This document shows, in pieces, positions 18,887-26,799 of a stretch of 64,000 bases of DNA. The stretch lies in NCBI RefSeq assembly GCF_002205895.1, contig NZ_NJDE01000009.1:124001-188000 (forward strand). The letters are read 5' to 3'. The position numbers and the translations under genes are program-made. Position 1 is the stretch's first letter. Every line of letters starts with the position of its first letter. The notes under the pieces are model-generated. The model made no database searches and was not told the DNA's origin. It was given only the letters and a program-made list of their open reading frames with translations. Source of the DNA: Saccharibacillus sp. O23. Its GTDB lineage: Bacteria > Bacillota > Bacilli > Paenibacillales > Paenibacillaceae.

Positions 18887-20650
18887 ATGCCCCGAGCCAA
18901 CCTTTTTACCAAAATGATCGTCATTCTGATCCTGATGTGGATTCCGGTCGCGCTGCTCTACGGCTATTCCAACAAAACGACGACCGACGTACTGAGGCAG
19001 GAACTGGGCGAATCGAACCGCAACCAGCTTGTCTTTTTCCAAAATCAGGTCAATACCGATATCGAGCTGCTCGCGTCTTGGCCGAATCTGCTGATCCACG
19101 ACCCGGACATCGAGAGCTTCCGCAAAATGTACGTGAACGGCGGTTATTTCGATCTCGACGAGATCAATCTGGTCAAACGCATCCAGAACAAACTCAGCAT
19201 TCAAGAAAGTTCGTCCAATTGGAAAAGCCGTCTGCATCTGTATTCGCCGTCGCTTCGCCGGGTGGTATCGGAGAACGACGCGGCAAGCTACGATCCGAGC
19301 GAGTTGAAAGCGGAGATCAAGCCCGGTTGGCAGGTGACGCCGGCCAAAGACGGCAACGAAGACATTTTCCGGTTCTCTTGGTTCACGGTCGCGCCTTACG
19401 GCGTCGCCGATCCTGCGCTGAATGCGGAAACGATCGTCGAACTCGAATTCGACAGCCGCAATATTCAGAACATGCTGGACAAGTTCAAGACCGACGGGCG
19501 TCACGATCCTTTTTATTACCGGTCGGATATGGGCGTGATCTACAACCGGACTTCGGAGCATGAATTGACGGACCGGCTGCTCGGCAAACTCAAGGCTTCG
19601 CCGCTGCCGGAAAGCGACAACCTGACGGTGCGCTTGGACGGAGAAACGTATATGGTCAGCATCGTGCTCTCCAAAGAAACCGGCTGGTATCTGATCGATT
19701 ACATGCCGATGGCCGACATGTTGGAGCCGATCCGAAAATCGAATCTGCTGTTCTACTCGTCGATCTTGACGCTGCTCGTGATGGGTTCGGCCGCCGCTTA
19801 TATGCTGTACGTGCAGGTACAGATTCCGATTCGCCAGTTGATCCGCGGTTTCCAACGTCTGGAGAGCGAAGACTACGCCGTGCGGATCAAGGCGAGAGGA
19901 CGCAACGAATTCAGCTTCTTGTCGGATCGTTTCAACCGGATGGTCGCGCAGATTCAGAATCTGTTCGAACACGTCTATCTGGAACAGCTGCATGTCAAAG
20001 AAGCGAGGCTCAAGCAGCTTCAATCGCAGATCAATCCGCATTTCTTCTATAATTGTCTGTCGTTCGTCACCAGTATGGCGAAGCTCGGACGGGTGGACGC
20101 GGTCGTCGCGATGTCGCACAGCTTGTCCCGGTATTACCGGTATACCACGCGGCAGGAGCGGGAAGTGGTACCGCTGCGCGAAGAAGTCGAATTCGTTCGG
20201 CATTATCTGGAGATCCAGAAGATGCGCATGAACCGGCTGAATTACGCGATCGAACTGCCGGACGAACTGCTGGATCTGTACGTGCCGCCGCTGATGCTTC
20301 AGCCGCTGGTCGAGAACGCCGTGATCCACGGGATCGAGCCGCACGCGGAAGCGGGCGAGATTCGAATCTCCGGACACTTGGCGGAAGACGGCGAAGTCGT
20401 ATTGACCGTCGAAGACAACGGCGGAGGACTCGACGAAAAAGGCAGGGAAGACTTGGAGCGCAGTCTGGCCGAGCCGATGAGCGAAGAGACCGGCTGCGGA
20501 TTATGGAACGTCAATCAACGGCTTCAGCTTCGCGGCGGACGCGAAGCCGGAGTACGCACGGCGCAGTCTCCGCTCGGCGGGTTGGCCGTGACGCTCGGAT
20601 GGAATACGCGGCGCGAAGACGAACGGCAGCCGACGCGTCGGCCGTCGTAG
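18887..20650 (+). CDS. YesM-type sensor histidine kinase
   Basis: The ATG at 18887 has GGGAGGAG 6 nt upstream; a GTG at 18824 in frame lacks one. The 587 residues comprise TM1 (about 8-27), a 250-residue extracellular sensor, TM2 (about 285-305), HAMP, and the LytS/YesM His_kinase motif QLQSQINPHFFYNCL with phosphorylatable His385. The HATPase is PPLMLQPLVENAVIHGIEPH...DNGGG...GLWNVNQRL. It pairs with the YesN-type regulator 21 bp downstream. In Paenibacillaceae such pairs usually control adjacent carbohydrate ABC transporters, as here. Confidence 0.93.
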   Translation: MPRANLFTKMIVILILMWIPVALLYGYSNKTTTDVLRQELGESNRNQLVFFQNQVNTDIELLASWPNLLIHDPDIESFRKMYVNGGYFDLDEINLVKRIQNKLSIQESSSNWKSRLHLYSPSLRRVVSENDAASYDPSELKAEIKPGWQVTPAKDGNEDIFRFSWFTVAPYGVADPALNAETIVELEFDSRNIQNMLDKFKTDGRHDPFYYRSDMGVIYNRTSEHELTDRLLGKLKASPLPESDNLTVRLDGETYMVSIVLSKETGWYLIDYMPMADMLEPIRKSNLLFYSSILTLLVMGSAAAYMLYVQVQIPIRQLIRGFQRLESEDYAVRIKARGRNEFSFLSDRFNRMVAQIQNLFEHVYLEQLHVKEARLKQLQSQINPHFFYNCLSFVTSMAKLGRVDAVVAMSHSLSRYYRYTTRQEREVVPLREEVEFVRHYLEIQKMRMNRLNYAIELPDELLDLYVPPLMLQPLVENAVIHGIEPHAEAGEIRISGHLAEDGEVVLTVEDNGGGLDEKGREDLERSLAEPMSEETGCGLWNVNQRLQLRGGREAGVRTAQSPLGGLAVTLGWNTRREDERQPTRRPS

Positions 20651-20671
20651 CGCAAGAAAGGGGACAACGAG

Positions 20672-22333
20672 ATGATCGAAGTGCTGCTCGTGGATGACGA
20701 GACCTATGTGACGGAGAGTCTGGAATTGACGATTCCGTGGGAAGAGATCGGCGTGAGCGTCGTGCGGCGCGCCGCTTCGGGCGCGGAAGCGTTGGCGATC
20801 ATGGAGGAAGAAGCGGTCGATCTGGTCGTGACCGATATTCGCATGCCGGGCATGGACGGCTTGCAGTTGATCGAAGAGATCGGACGGCGCTGGCCGGGCG
20901 TCCGCTGCATTCTGCTGACGGGCCATAGCGACTTTGCTTATGCAAAAAAGGCGCTTCAACTTCGGGCCAGCGACTACGTGCTGAAGCCCGTGGACGACGA
21001 CGAATTCGTCGCGGCCGTATCCGAAGCGATCGATTCGCTGCGCGAAGAATGGGACGAATTCGACAAGGTGCATCGGCTGCTGTACAGCCGCAAATCCGAT
21101 TACAAAGTGCTGCGCGAGAATCTGCTGCACGAGCTGCTGCTGGGCCGCGAGCTCGGCCCGCAGGCGCTGAGCGAACAGTTCTCCGCGTACGAACTGCCGC
21201 TGCGCGCGGGGCAGCCGACCTTGATGCTGCTCGCCCGGCTGGAAGGACGTTTCGCGGCGATGGACGCGCCTTCGCTGGAACTGATGGATTTCGCGGCGGG
21301 CAATATCGCCGAAGAAGTGCTGCGCGGGCAGCCGCTCTGGCACGGGAGCGGACCGCACGGCTGTCTGGTGCTGCTGCTCCAGCCGGGCGAGAGCGGCGGA
21401 GCGGCCGCGCTGCACGAGACGGCGCGCGGGCTCGACCGCCGGCTCGATACGCTGCGGGAACATATCCGCCTGTATCTCAAAGGCGAGATCTCGCTTGCCG
21501 TCTCTTCGGTATTCGAACTGGGCGGCAGCGGCCCGGCCGCCGCTTACCGGCGAACGCTCGGCTCGCTGTACGCCGCGGGCATCGGCGGGCGTACCGTCTA
21601 TGCCGATCCCGAAGCGGATGATCGTACAGGCTCCGGCTCTGCCGCCTTGCCTAGCGCGGCGGAAGTTCGCGGCGGGGTGGCGGAACTGATGTATGCGCCG
21701 CCTACGCTGCTGCATCTGTTGGAATCGCATCAATGGGAAGAAGCCCGAAGCAAGATGTCGGGCGTCTTCGAAGCCGCGGAACGCGCCGGTCTGGCCGGGC
21801 CGTCGATGTACGAGATCTATCTGTGGATGACCAACGCGTTCTTGTTCATCTCGCACCGCGAAGGCCAGCCGGTCGGCGAACTCGGCGGCGACGAAGGTTT
21901 CGATCCCGTCTTGGCGCGCGGTCTGGTGCAGCATCCGCAGCGACTGCGCGCTTGGGGCGTGGGCCTGCTCGACAGCTTGGCCCGGCAGATGGCCAGCAGC
22001 GGAGGCGGCGAAGGCCGCAGCAAGATCGTCAGCCGCGTCCGCCAACTGGTCGGCACCGGCCTCGACGGCGATTTGTCCGTCAAGACGCTGGCCGATCAAG
22101 TCTTTCTGCATCCCGTTTATCTGTCGAAGATCTACAAAGCCGAGACCGGCGAAGCTTTGGGCGATTATATCATCCGGATGCGGATGGAACGCGCCGCCCA
22201 TCTGCTGCGTCATTCCTCGAAGAAGATCTACGAGATCACCGGCGAGTTGGGATATCAGAATCCTCAGTATTTCAGCAAGATGTTCAAGAAACAATACGGA
22301 ATGACTCCGAATGAATTTAGGGAGTTAAGCTGA
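20672..22333 (+). CDS. YesN-type response regulator (REC + AraC HTH)
   Basis: The 553 residues comprise a receiver domain (1-about 125; phosphoacceptor Asp55 in VVTDIRMPGMDG, LKPVDDDEF), a long helical linker, and a C-terminal AraC-type double HTH. The HTH motifs are VKTLADQVFLHPVYLSKIYKAETGE, and IYEITGELGYQNPQYFSKMFKKQYGMTPNEFR. It is translated just after its kinase. The stop codon lies inside the first of two structured hairpins that separate it from the transporter genes it probably activates. Confidence 0.93.
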   Translation: MIEVLLVDDETYVTESLELTIPWEEIGVSVVRRAASGAEALAIMEEEAVDLVVTDIRMPGMDGLQLIEEIGRRWPGVRCILLTGHSDFAYAKKALQLRASDYVLKPVDDDEFVAAVSEAIDSLREEWDEFDKVHRLLYSRKSDYKVLRENLLHELLLGRELGPQALSEQFSAYELPLRAGQPTLMLLARLEGRFAAMDAPSLELMDFAAGNIAEEVLRGQPLWHGSGPHGCLVLLLQPGESGGAAALHETARGLDRRLDTLREHIRLYLKGEISLAVSSVFELGGSGPAAAYRRTLGSLYAAGIGGRTVYADPEADDRTGSGSAALPSAAEVRGGVAELMYAPPTLLHLLESHQWEEARSKMSGVFEAAERAGLAGPSMYEIYLWMTNAFLFISHREGQPVGELGGDEGFDPVLARGLVQHPQRLRAWGVGLLDSLARQMASSGGGEGRSKIVSRVRQLVGTGLDGDLSVKTLADQVFLHPVYLSKIYKAETGEALGDYIIRMRMERAAHLLRHSSKKIYEITGELGYQNPQYFSKMFKKQYGMTPNEFRELS

Positions 22334-22474
22334 AACGCATAACCTGCGAAGCATGGCACATGCTAAGCAGGTTGTGCGACTGTTTCAGCGCCCTCTTTTG
22401 ACTTTAACGGTAAGCCGAAACGCCCCTGCCGCAAAGCATGATCCATGCTGAGCGGCAGGGGCGATTGTTTCGGC
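22329..22474 (+). repeat. Two tandem 61-nt hairpins with compensatory base changes
   Basis: Hairpin 1 is at 22329-22389 and hairpin 2 at 22414-22474, 24 bp apart. Both have an outer 8-bp GAAAC/GTTTC stem, a 4-nt GAYT bulge, an 11-bp middle stem, a small AA/RA internal loop and a 6-bp AGCATG/CATGCT stem with a 3-nt loop. The middle stems differ in sequence yet both pair fully. Confidence 0.85.
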
Positions 22475-22555
22475 GGCGGTCTTAGTTGCATCACTCCCTT
22501 GCCAAAGGTGCAGAAATCTTGCAAACGCGACATAGGCCGTCCGGCTGCCCGAACC

Positions 22556-22561
22556 TATAAT
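22556..22561 (+). promoter_or_regulatory. -10 box of the sugar ABC operon
   Basis: A perfect TATAAT lies 41 bp before the SBP start. No acceptable -35 is present 16-18 bp upstream, as expected of a promoter that needs an activator such as the YesN regulator. Confidence 0.5.
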
Positions 22562-22596
22562 AAAGAAGCAAGCAGATGACACAAGGGGGACACAAC

Positions 22597-24285
22597 ATGA
22601 AAGCGATATCCGGCAAAAGATGGCTGCCGCTGCTGGCCGCGAGCGCGATGCTGGCCACGACGTTGGCAGGCTGCTCCGGAGGCGGCAAAAGCGAAGAAAA
22701 CGCGGCGAGTACCGCGCCGAGCGTTGAGAACGTATACAAAGAAAAATACGATCCGCCGGTCACGATCTCCACGGCGTGGGGCGTCGATCCGGCTCTGACA
22801 TTCAAGAACGGCGAAACGATCGAGAACAGCGTCGCCACCAAATGGGCCAAAGAGCAATTCGGCATCGATATCAAATCGCTCTGGTCCGTCACCGACACCA
22901 ACGGCGCGTTCGGCACGAAGCTTCGTCTGGCGATGTCTTCGGGACAGGATATGCCCGACGTGCTGACGATCGGCACCGCCGACAATCAGATCGCGCAGGA
23001 TCTGATCGACTCGGGCATGTACGAAGAAGTCGGTCCGCTGTTCGACAAATACGCGTCCAAGACTTGGAAAGAAGCGATGGATCAAGATCCGAACGTCTGG
23101 AACGCGTATATGCGCGACGGCAAGAAAATGGGCATTCCGGTACTCGATTACGCGTATAACCACGATTACCTGCTCTGGATTCGCCAAGACTGGCTCGACA
23201 AGCTGAACCTCAAAGCGCCGAAAACGATCGACGAGCTGGAGAAAGTCATGGACGCGTTCAAGAACCAGAACCCGGACGGCCTGTCCCCGGACAAAGTCGT
23301 TCCGCTGAGCATCGGCTTCAAGAATTCGATGAATACTTGGATGGGCGATCCGTCTTGGATCTTCGGCGCTTACGGCACGCTGCCGCAGCAGTGGAACGTC
23401 GGCGAAGACGGCAAGCTCGCTTACGGGTCGGTTCAACCGGGCATGAAGCAAGGTCTGGTCAAACTGAACGAATGGCTCCAAAAAGGTTATATTCCGCAGG
23501 AAGCCGCGCTGTGGGACGAGAACAAAACGTCCGAACCGGCCGTCGCGGGTACGGCGGGCATCATCCCGGGACCTTACTGGATGAGCGGCTGGCCGCTGGG
23601 CGACACGGTCAAAAACGCGCCGGGCGCGGTATGGAAACCGATCGAAATTCCGACGGGTCCGGACGGCAAAGCGATGAGACACGGCACGCAGTTCACCAAC
23701 GGCGTTACGTTGATCAAGAAAGGCATGGAACATCCGGAAGCTTTCTTCACGTATCAGAACTACCTGTTCGACAACTACGCGAACCCGGCTCCGGGCAGCC
23801 AGTACGACAACGGCTTGTTCGCGGGTTACGATTACCAGCTTGACGCCAACGGCAAACAAGTGCCGACCGACAAGATCGACGGCGGTTACGTGAACGTGGT
23901 CCGTTACCTGCTCGTTCGCGACGGCGCGCGTATTCCGGACGCTCAGATGAAAGCTCTGCAAAGTCTGGCGGAAGGCAACGAACCGAAGACCAAGATGGAG
24001 AAAGACGTAGCCGTCAACTACGGACCGCAAACGCCTGAAGCGGCACAAGTGCTGCTGGCGCAAAAAGACATTTCGTTCAAAGACATGTTCACCGGCCCGA
24101 CGACCGCAACGATGAAAAGCAAAATGGATTACCTGAACAAAATGGAGAATCAGACGTTCAACGAGATCATCTACGGCAAAAAGCCGGCCGATGCCTTCGA
24201 CGAATTCGTGACGACCTGGAAAGCCGGCGGCGGCGACCAGATCACGAGCGAAGTCAACGCCTGGTACGATCAGGTCAAAAAGTAA
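22597..24285 (+). CDS. Sugar ABC transporter substrate-binding lipoprotein (LplA-like, large)
   Basis: The ATG at 22597 has AAGGGGGA 7 nt upstream; an ATG at 22576 in frame has no ribosome site. Lipobox LAGC (Cys26) is followed by a Gly/Ser/Glu tether. The 562-residue extracellular binding protein is of the large LplA class that serves with LplB/LplC permeases lacking a local ATPase. Visible features include QFGIDIKSLWSVTD, PDVLTIGTADNQIAQDLIDSG, and a conserved C-terminal NQTFNEIIYGKKPADAFDEF. The ligand is probably an oligosaccharide. The nearby GH42 enzyme suggests a galactoside, by context only. Confidence 0.9.
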   Translation: MKAISGKRWLPLLAASAMLATTLAGCSGGGKSEENAASTAPSVENVYKEKYDPPVTISTAWGVDPALTFKNGETIENSVATKWAKEQFGIDIKSLWSVTDTNGAFGTKLRLAMSSGQDMPDVLTIGTADNQIAQDLIDSGMYEEVGPLFDKYASKTWKEAMDQDPNVWNAYMRDGKKMGIPVLDYAYNHDYLLWIRQDWLDKLNLKAPKTIDELEKVMDAFKNQNPDGLSPDKVVPLSIGFKNSMNTWMGDPSWIFGAYGTLPQQWNVGEDGKLAYGSVQPGMKQGLVKLNEWLQKGYIPQEAALWDENKTSEPAVAGTAGIIPGPYWMSGWPLGDTVKNAPGAVWKPIEIPTGPDGKAMRHGTQFTNGVTLIKKGMEHPEAFFTYQNYLFDNYANPAPGSQYDNGLFAGYDYQLDANGKQVPTDKIDGGYVNVVRYLLVRDGARIPDAQMKALQSLAEGNEPKTKMEKDVAVNYGPQTPEAAQVLLAQKDISFKDMFTGPTTATMKSKMDYLNKMENQTFNEIIYGKKPADAFDEFVTTWKAGGGDQITSEVNAWYDQVKK

Positions 24286-24400
24286 TCCGCAGCACGCCGG
24301 TTTCGGCCCGGTCCGCTTCGAAGCGGCCGGCGCCGGGACGACGGCGGATCAACTGCGAAGACATTCGAAGCGATCTGCGGCATACGCGGAAATCGAAGGC

Positions 24401-24448
24401 GGCGGGGAAGGATTGCCCTGCGGCCTTTGCTTTCCCCTGCCTTTTTTT
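24401..24448 (+). terminator. Attenuating terminator between SBP and permease genes
   Basis: GGCGGGGAA pairs with TTCCCCTGCC (one bulge) over a long loop and is followed by TTTTTTT. Partial termination here would give more binding protein than permease. Confidence 0.6.
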
Positions 24449-24468
24449 AGCCGAAGGAGGAATGACGT

Positions 24469-25359
24469 TTGAAGACTCTAAAGAAAACTTGGCCGTTTCA
24501 CCTGATGCTGCTCCCCGCGATGATCTTCCTGATCATCTTCAGTTATATTCCGATGGGCGGCATCGTGATGGCTTTTCAAGATTACAAACCGTGGCTCGGC
24601 ATCAGCGGTTCGCAGTGGGTAGGACTGGACAACTTCCGCTACTTGTTCGAACGCGAAGACAGCGTGCAGGTCATCTGGAACACGCTGATCATCGCCGTAC
24701 TCAAATTGGTGTTTAACCTGATCGTCCCGTTCGTGTTCGCGATCCTGCTGAACGAAGTCCGCAAGACGGCTTTGCAGCGCGGCATCCAGACGCTCGTTTA
24801 TCTGCCCCACTTCCTGTCTTGGGTAATCCTCGGCGGCATCCTGATCGATCTGCTCTCCACCGGCGGATTGGTCAACCGGGCGCTCGGATTTTTCGGCCTC
24901 GGGCCGTATTTCTTCCTCGGCGACAACGATTTGTTCCGGGTTACGGTGGTCATCTCGGATATTTGGAAAGAGTTCGGCTACAGCACGATCATCTTCCTCG
25001 CCGCGCTGACCGGCATCGATCCTTCGCAGTACGAAGCGGCCGAGATCGACGGAGCGACCCGTTTCAAGCAGACGCTGCACATTACCGTGCCTTCGCTGCT
25101 GCCGATCCTCATGGTCGTCGGTACGCTGGCGCTGGGCAACGTCCTGAACGCCGGCTTCGACCAGATCTTCAACTTGTACAATCCGCTCGTGTACGAGAAA
25201 GGTGACATCATCGATACGTTCGTTTATCGGACCGCGATCCTGAGCGGCGAAATGGGCTTCGGCACCGCCGTCGGACTGTTCAAGTCGGTGATCAGCATGG
25301 TCTTGATCCTGATCTCGTACCGCCTCGCCTACAAATGGGCCGGGTATCGCATTTTCTAA
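24469..25359 (+). CDS. Sugar ABC permease (LplB-like)
   Basis: The start is TTG at 24469 with AAGGAGG 8 nt upstream; the ATG at 24462 is out of frame. The 296-residue permease has six predicted membrane helices and the EAA loop YEAAEIDGATRFKQTLHITVPSLLPI. The N-terminus WPFHLMLLPAMIFLIIFSYIPMGGIVMAFQDYKP is typical of the LplB/YteP subgroup. It forms a heterodimer with the next product. The ATPase is not in the cluster and is presumably a shared MsmX-type protein. Confidence 0.93.
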   Translation: MKTLKKTWPFHLMLLPAMIFLIIFSYIPMGGIVMAFQDYKPWLGISGSQWVGLDNFRYLFEREDSVQVIWNTLIIAVLKLVFNLIVPFVFAILLNEVRKTALQRGIQTLVYLPHFLSWVILGGILIDLLSTGGLVNRALGFFGLGPYFFLGDNDLFRVTVVISDIWKEFGYSTIIFLAALTGIDPSQYEAAEIDGATRFKQTLHITVPSLLPILMVVGTLALGNVLNAGFDQIFNLYNPLVYEKGDIIDTFVYRTAILSGEMGFGTAVGLFKSVISMVLILISYRLAYKWAGYRIF

Positions 25360-25410
25360 TCCGGACGCCGCGTCTATGCGCGGCCCGTCTTCGGGGAAAG
25401 AGGGATTTCC

Positions 25411-26289
25411 ATGTATCATAAAACGAGAGGTTATCGCATCTTCAGCATTTTCAATACGTGTTTTCTGGTCTTTCTCGCCGTACTCTGCATCATTCCGCTG
25501 ATCCACGTATTGGCCGTTTCTTTCAGCGCCAAATCGGCGGCGGACGCGAATCTGGTCAGCTTGTGGCCGGTCGGATTTTCGCTGGAAGCTTATAAAAAAA
25601 CGGCGGCGAACCCGCTGTTCCTGCACTCGCTCTGGGTCTCGGTGCTGCGGACGGTCGTCGGCACGGCGATCACGCTGCTCATTACGTTCTTGGCGGCGTA
25701 CGCCTTGTCCAAAGAAAACAGCGTGTTTCGGGGCCGCAACGCGTACTCGTGGATTTTCGTGTTCAGCATGATCTTCAACGGCGGTCTGGTTCCTTTTTAC
25801 ATCGTCATTCAAAAACTCGGCTTGATCAACTCGTTCTGGGTGCTGGTGCTGCCGGGCGCGGTCAATACGTTCCTCGTGATCCTGATGCTCAACTTCTTCC
25901 GCGGCATTCCGAAAGAGCTGGAAGAAGCGGCATTGATCGACGGCGCGGGCCATTTCCGGACGCTGTTCAGCATCTTCCTGCCGATCTCGATGCCTTCTAT
26001 CGCGACCGTGGCGCTGTTCAGCATGGTCTTCCATTGGAACTCTTGGTTCGACGGCTTGCTCTACCTGAATAACGCCAAAGACTTCCCGCTCGCGACGTTC
26101 CTGCAAACGGTCATCATTCAGCGCGATATGAGCTCCATGAGCGTCGATCCGAAAGAACTGGAACTGATCTCGCAAACGACCGTCAAAGCCGCGCAGATCT
26201 TTATCGGCAGCGCGCCGATCCTGATCGTGTATCCGTTCCTGCAAAAGTATTTCGTGAAAGGGATGACGTTGGGCTCGGTCAAGGGCTGA
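25411..26289 (+). CDS. Sugar ABC permease (LplC-like)
   Basis: The 292-residue partner permease has six helices, with the EAA loop EEAALIDGAGHFRTLFSIFLPISMPSIA and a C-terminal LI.YPFLQKYFVKGMTLGSVKG typical of LplC/YtcP proteins. The ATG follows GAGGGATTTCC. It is the last transporter gene of the cluster; 510 bp of structured non-coding DNA separate it from the GH42 gene. Confidence 0.93.
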   Translation: MYHKTRGYRIFSIFNTCFLVFLAVLCIIPLIHVLAVSFSAKSAADANLVSLWPVGFSLEAYKKTAANPLFLHSLWVSVLRTVVGTAITLLITFLAAYALSKENSVFRGRNAYSWIFVFSMIFNGGLVPFYIVIQKLGLINSFWVLVLPGAVNTFLVILMLNFFRGIPKELEEAALIDGAGHFRTLFSIFLPISMPSIATVALFSMVFHWNSWFDGLLYLNNAKDFPLATFLQTVIIQRDMSSMSVDPKELELISQTTVKAAQIFIGSAPILIVYPFLQKYFVKGMTLGSVKG

Positions 26290-26427
26290 CCCTTTCGCGG
26301 CGCGGAGCATAGTGCGTACGAAGGCGCTCCGGGACGAAGGGTCTGCGGTCGCTGTCTCACTCACGCTCAAAGGCGACCTTCGACTCCTTCGCCCTCCGCT
26401 TCGTTCGCACGTCCGCGTCTTAGAATC

Positions 26428-26487
26428 AGCCCTTCCCCTCGCTTGGAAGAGGGGAAGGGCTTCCGTTCGCCGAATATAGGCGAACGG
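26428..26487. repeat. Two adjacent perfect hairpins after the permease gene
   Basis: GCCCTTCCCCTC pairs with GAGGGGAAGGGC (26429-26460), and immediately after CCGTTCGCC pairs with GGCGAACGG (26463-26487). Neither has a proper T-run, so they look like transcript-end stabilisers rather than classical terminators. The preceding 26290-26427 holds no gene. Confidence 0.6.
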
Positions 26488-26564
26488 AAAAAGAGTTAAA
26501 GGGATTGCTGTAAAGAAGGCGAAGTCTTTGCGAGAAGCTTTTATTTTTTACTAACTAACACCAC

Positions 26565-26760
26565 GGCGGTTGACCGAGCGGAGGACAAAGGGGGAGCGGA
26601 GAAGCGTCAGCGTTCGCCTAAAGACTTTCCGGAGGAAAGTCACGCCGGAAGCATAGGCTGAAAATGGATTCCCTACCACAAGTAATGTTTAACAAAATCA
26701 AGGGAATCCGTTTTCGACAGCGATCGAAGCCCCCTTTGTCCGCAGCGCCTCCCAACCGCC
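26565..26760 (+). ncRNA. Candidate structured leader RNA of the GH42 gene
   Basis: Nested complementary segments close a 196-nt domain: GGCGGTT/AACCGCC (26565/26754) and GGACAAAGGGGG/CCCCCTTTGTCC (26583/26730). Inside are the hairpins GACTTTCC-gga-GGAAAGTC (26623-26641) and GGATTCCCT/AGGGAATCC (26666/26701). The ribosome site of the next gene starts 24 nt beyond. I do not recognise an RNA family. Confidence 0.5.
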
Positions 26761-26799
26761 TCCACCCCACCCACCACCTATCTAGGAGAGTGACCCAAT

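Noticed and set aside
26565-26760. RNase P RNA, because of the GAGGAAAGTC string
   Set aside because: The domain is only about 200 nt, and the conserved 3' partner region (ACAGAA-type motif) is absent.
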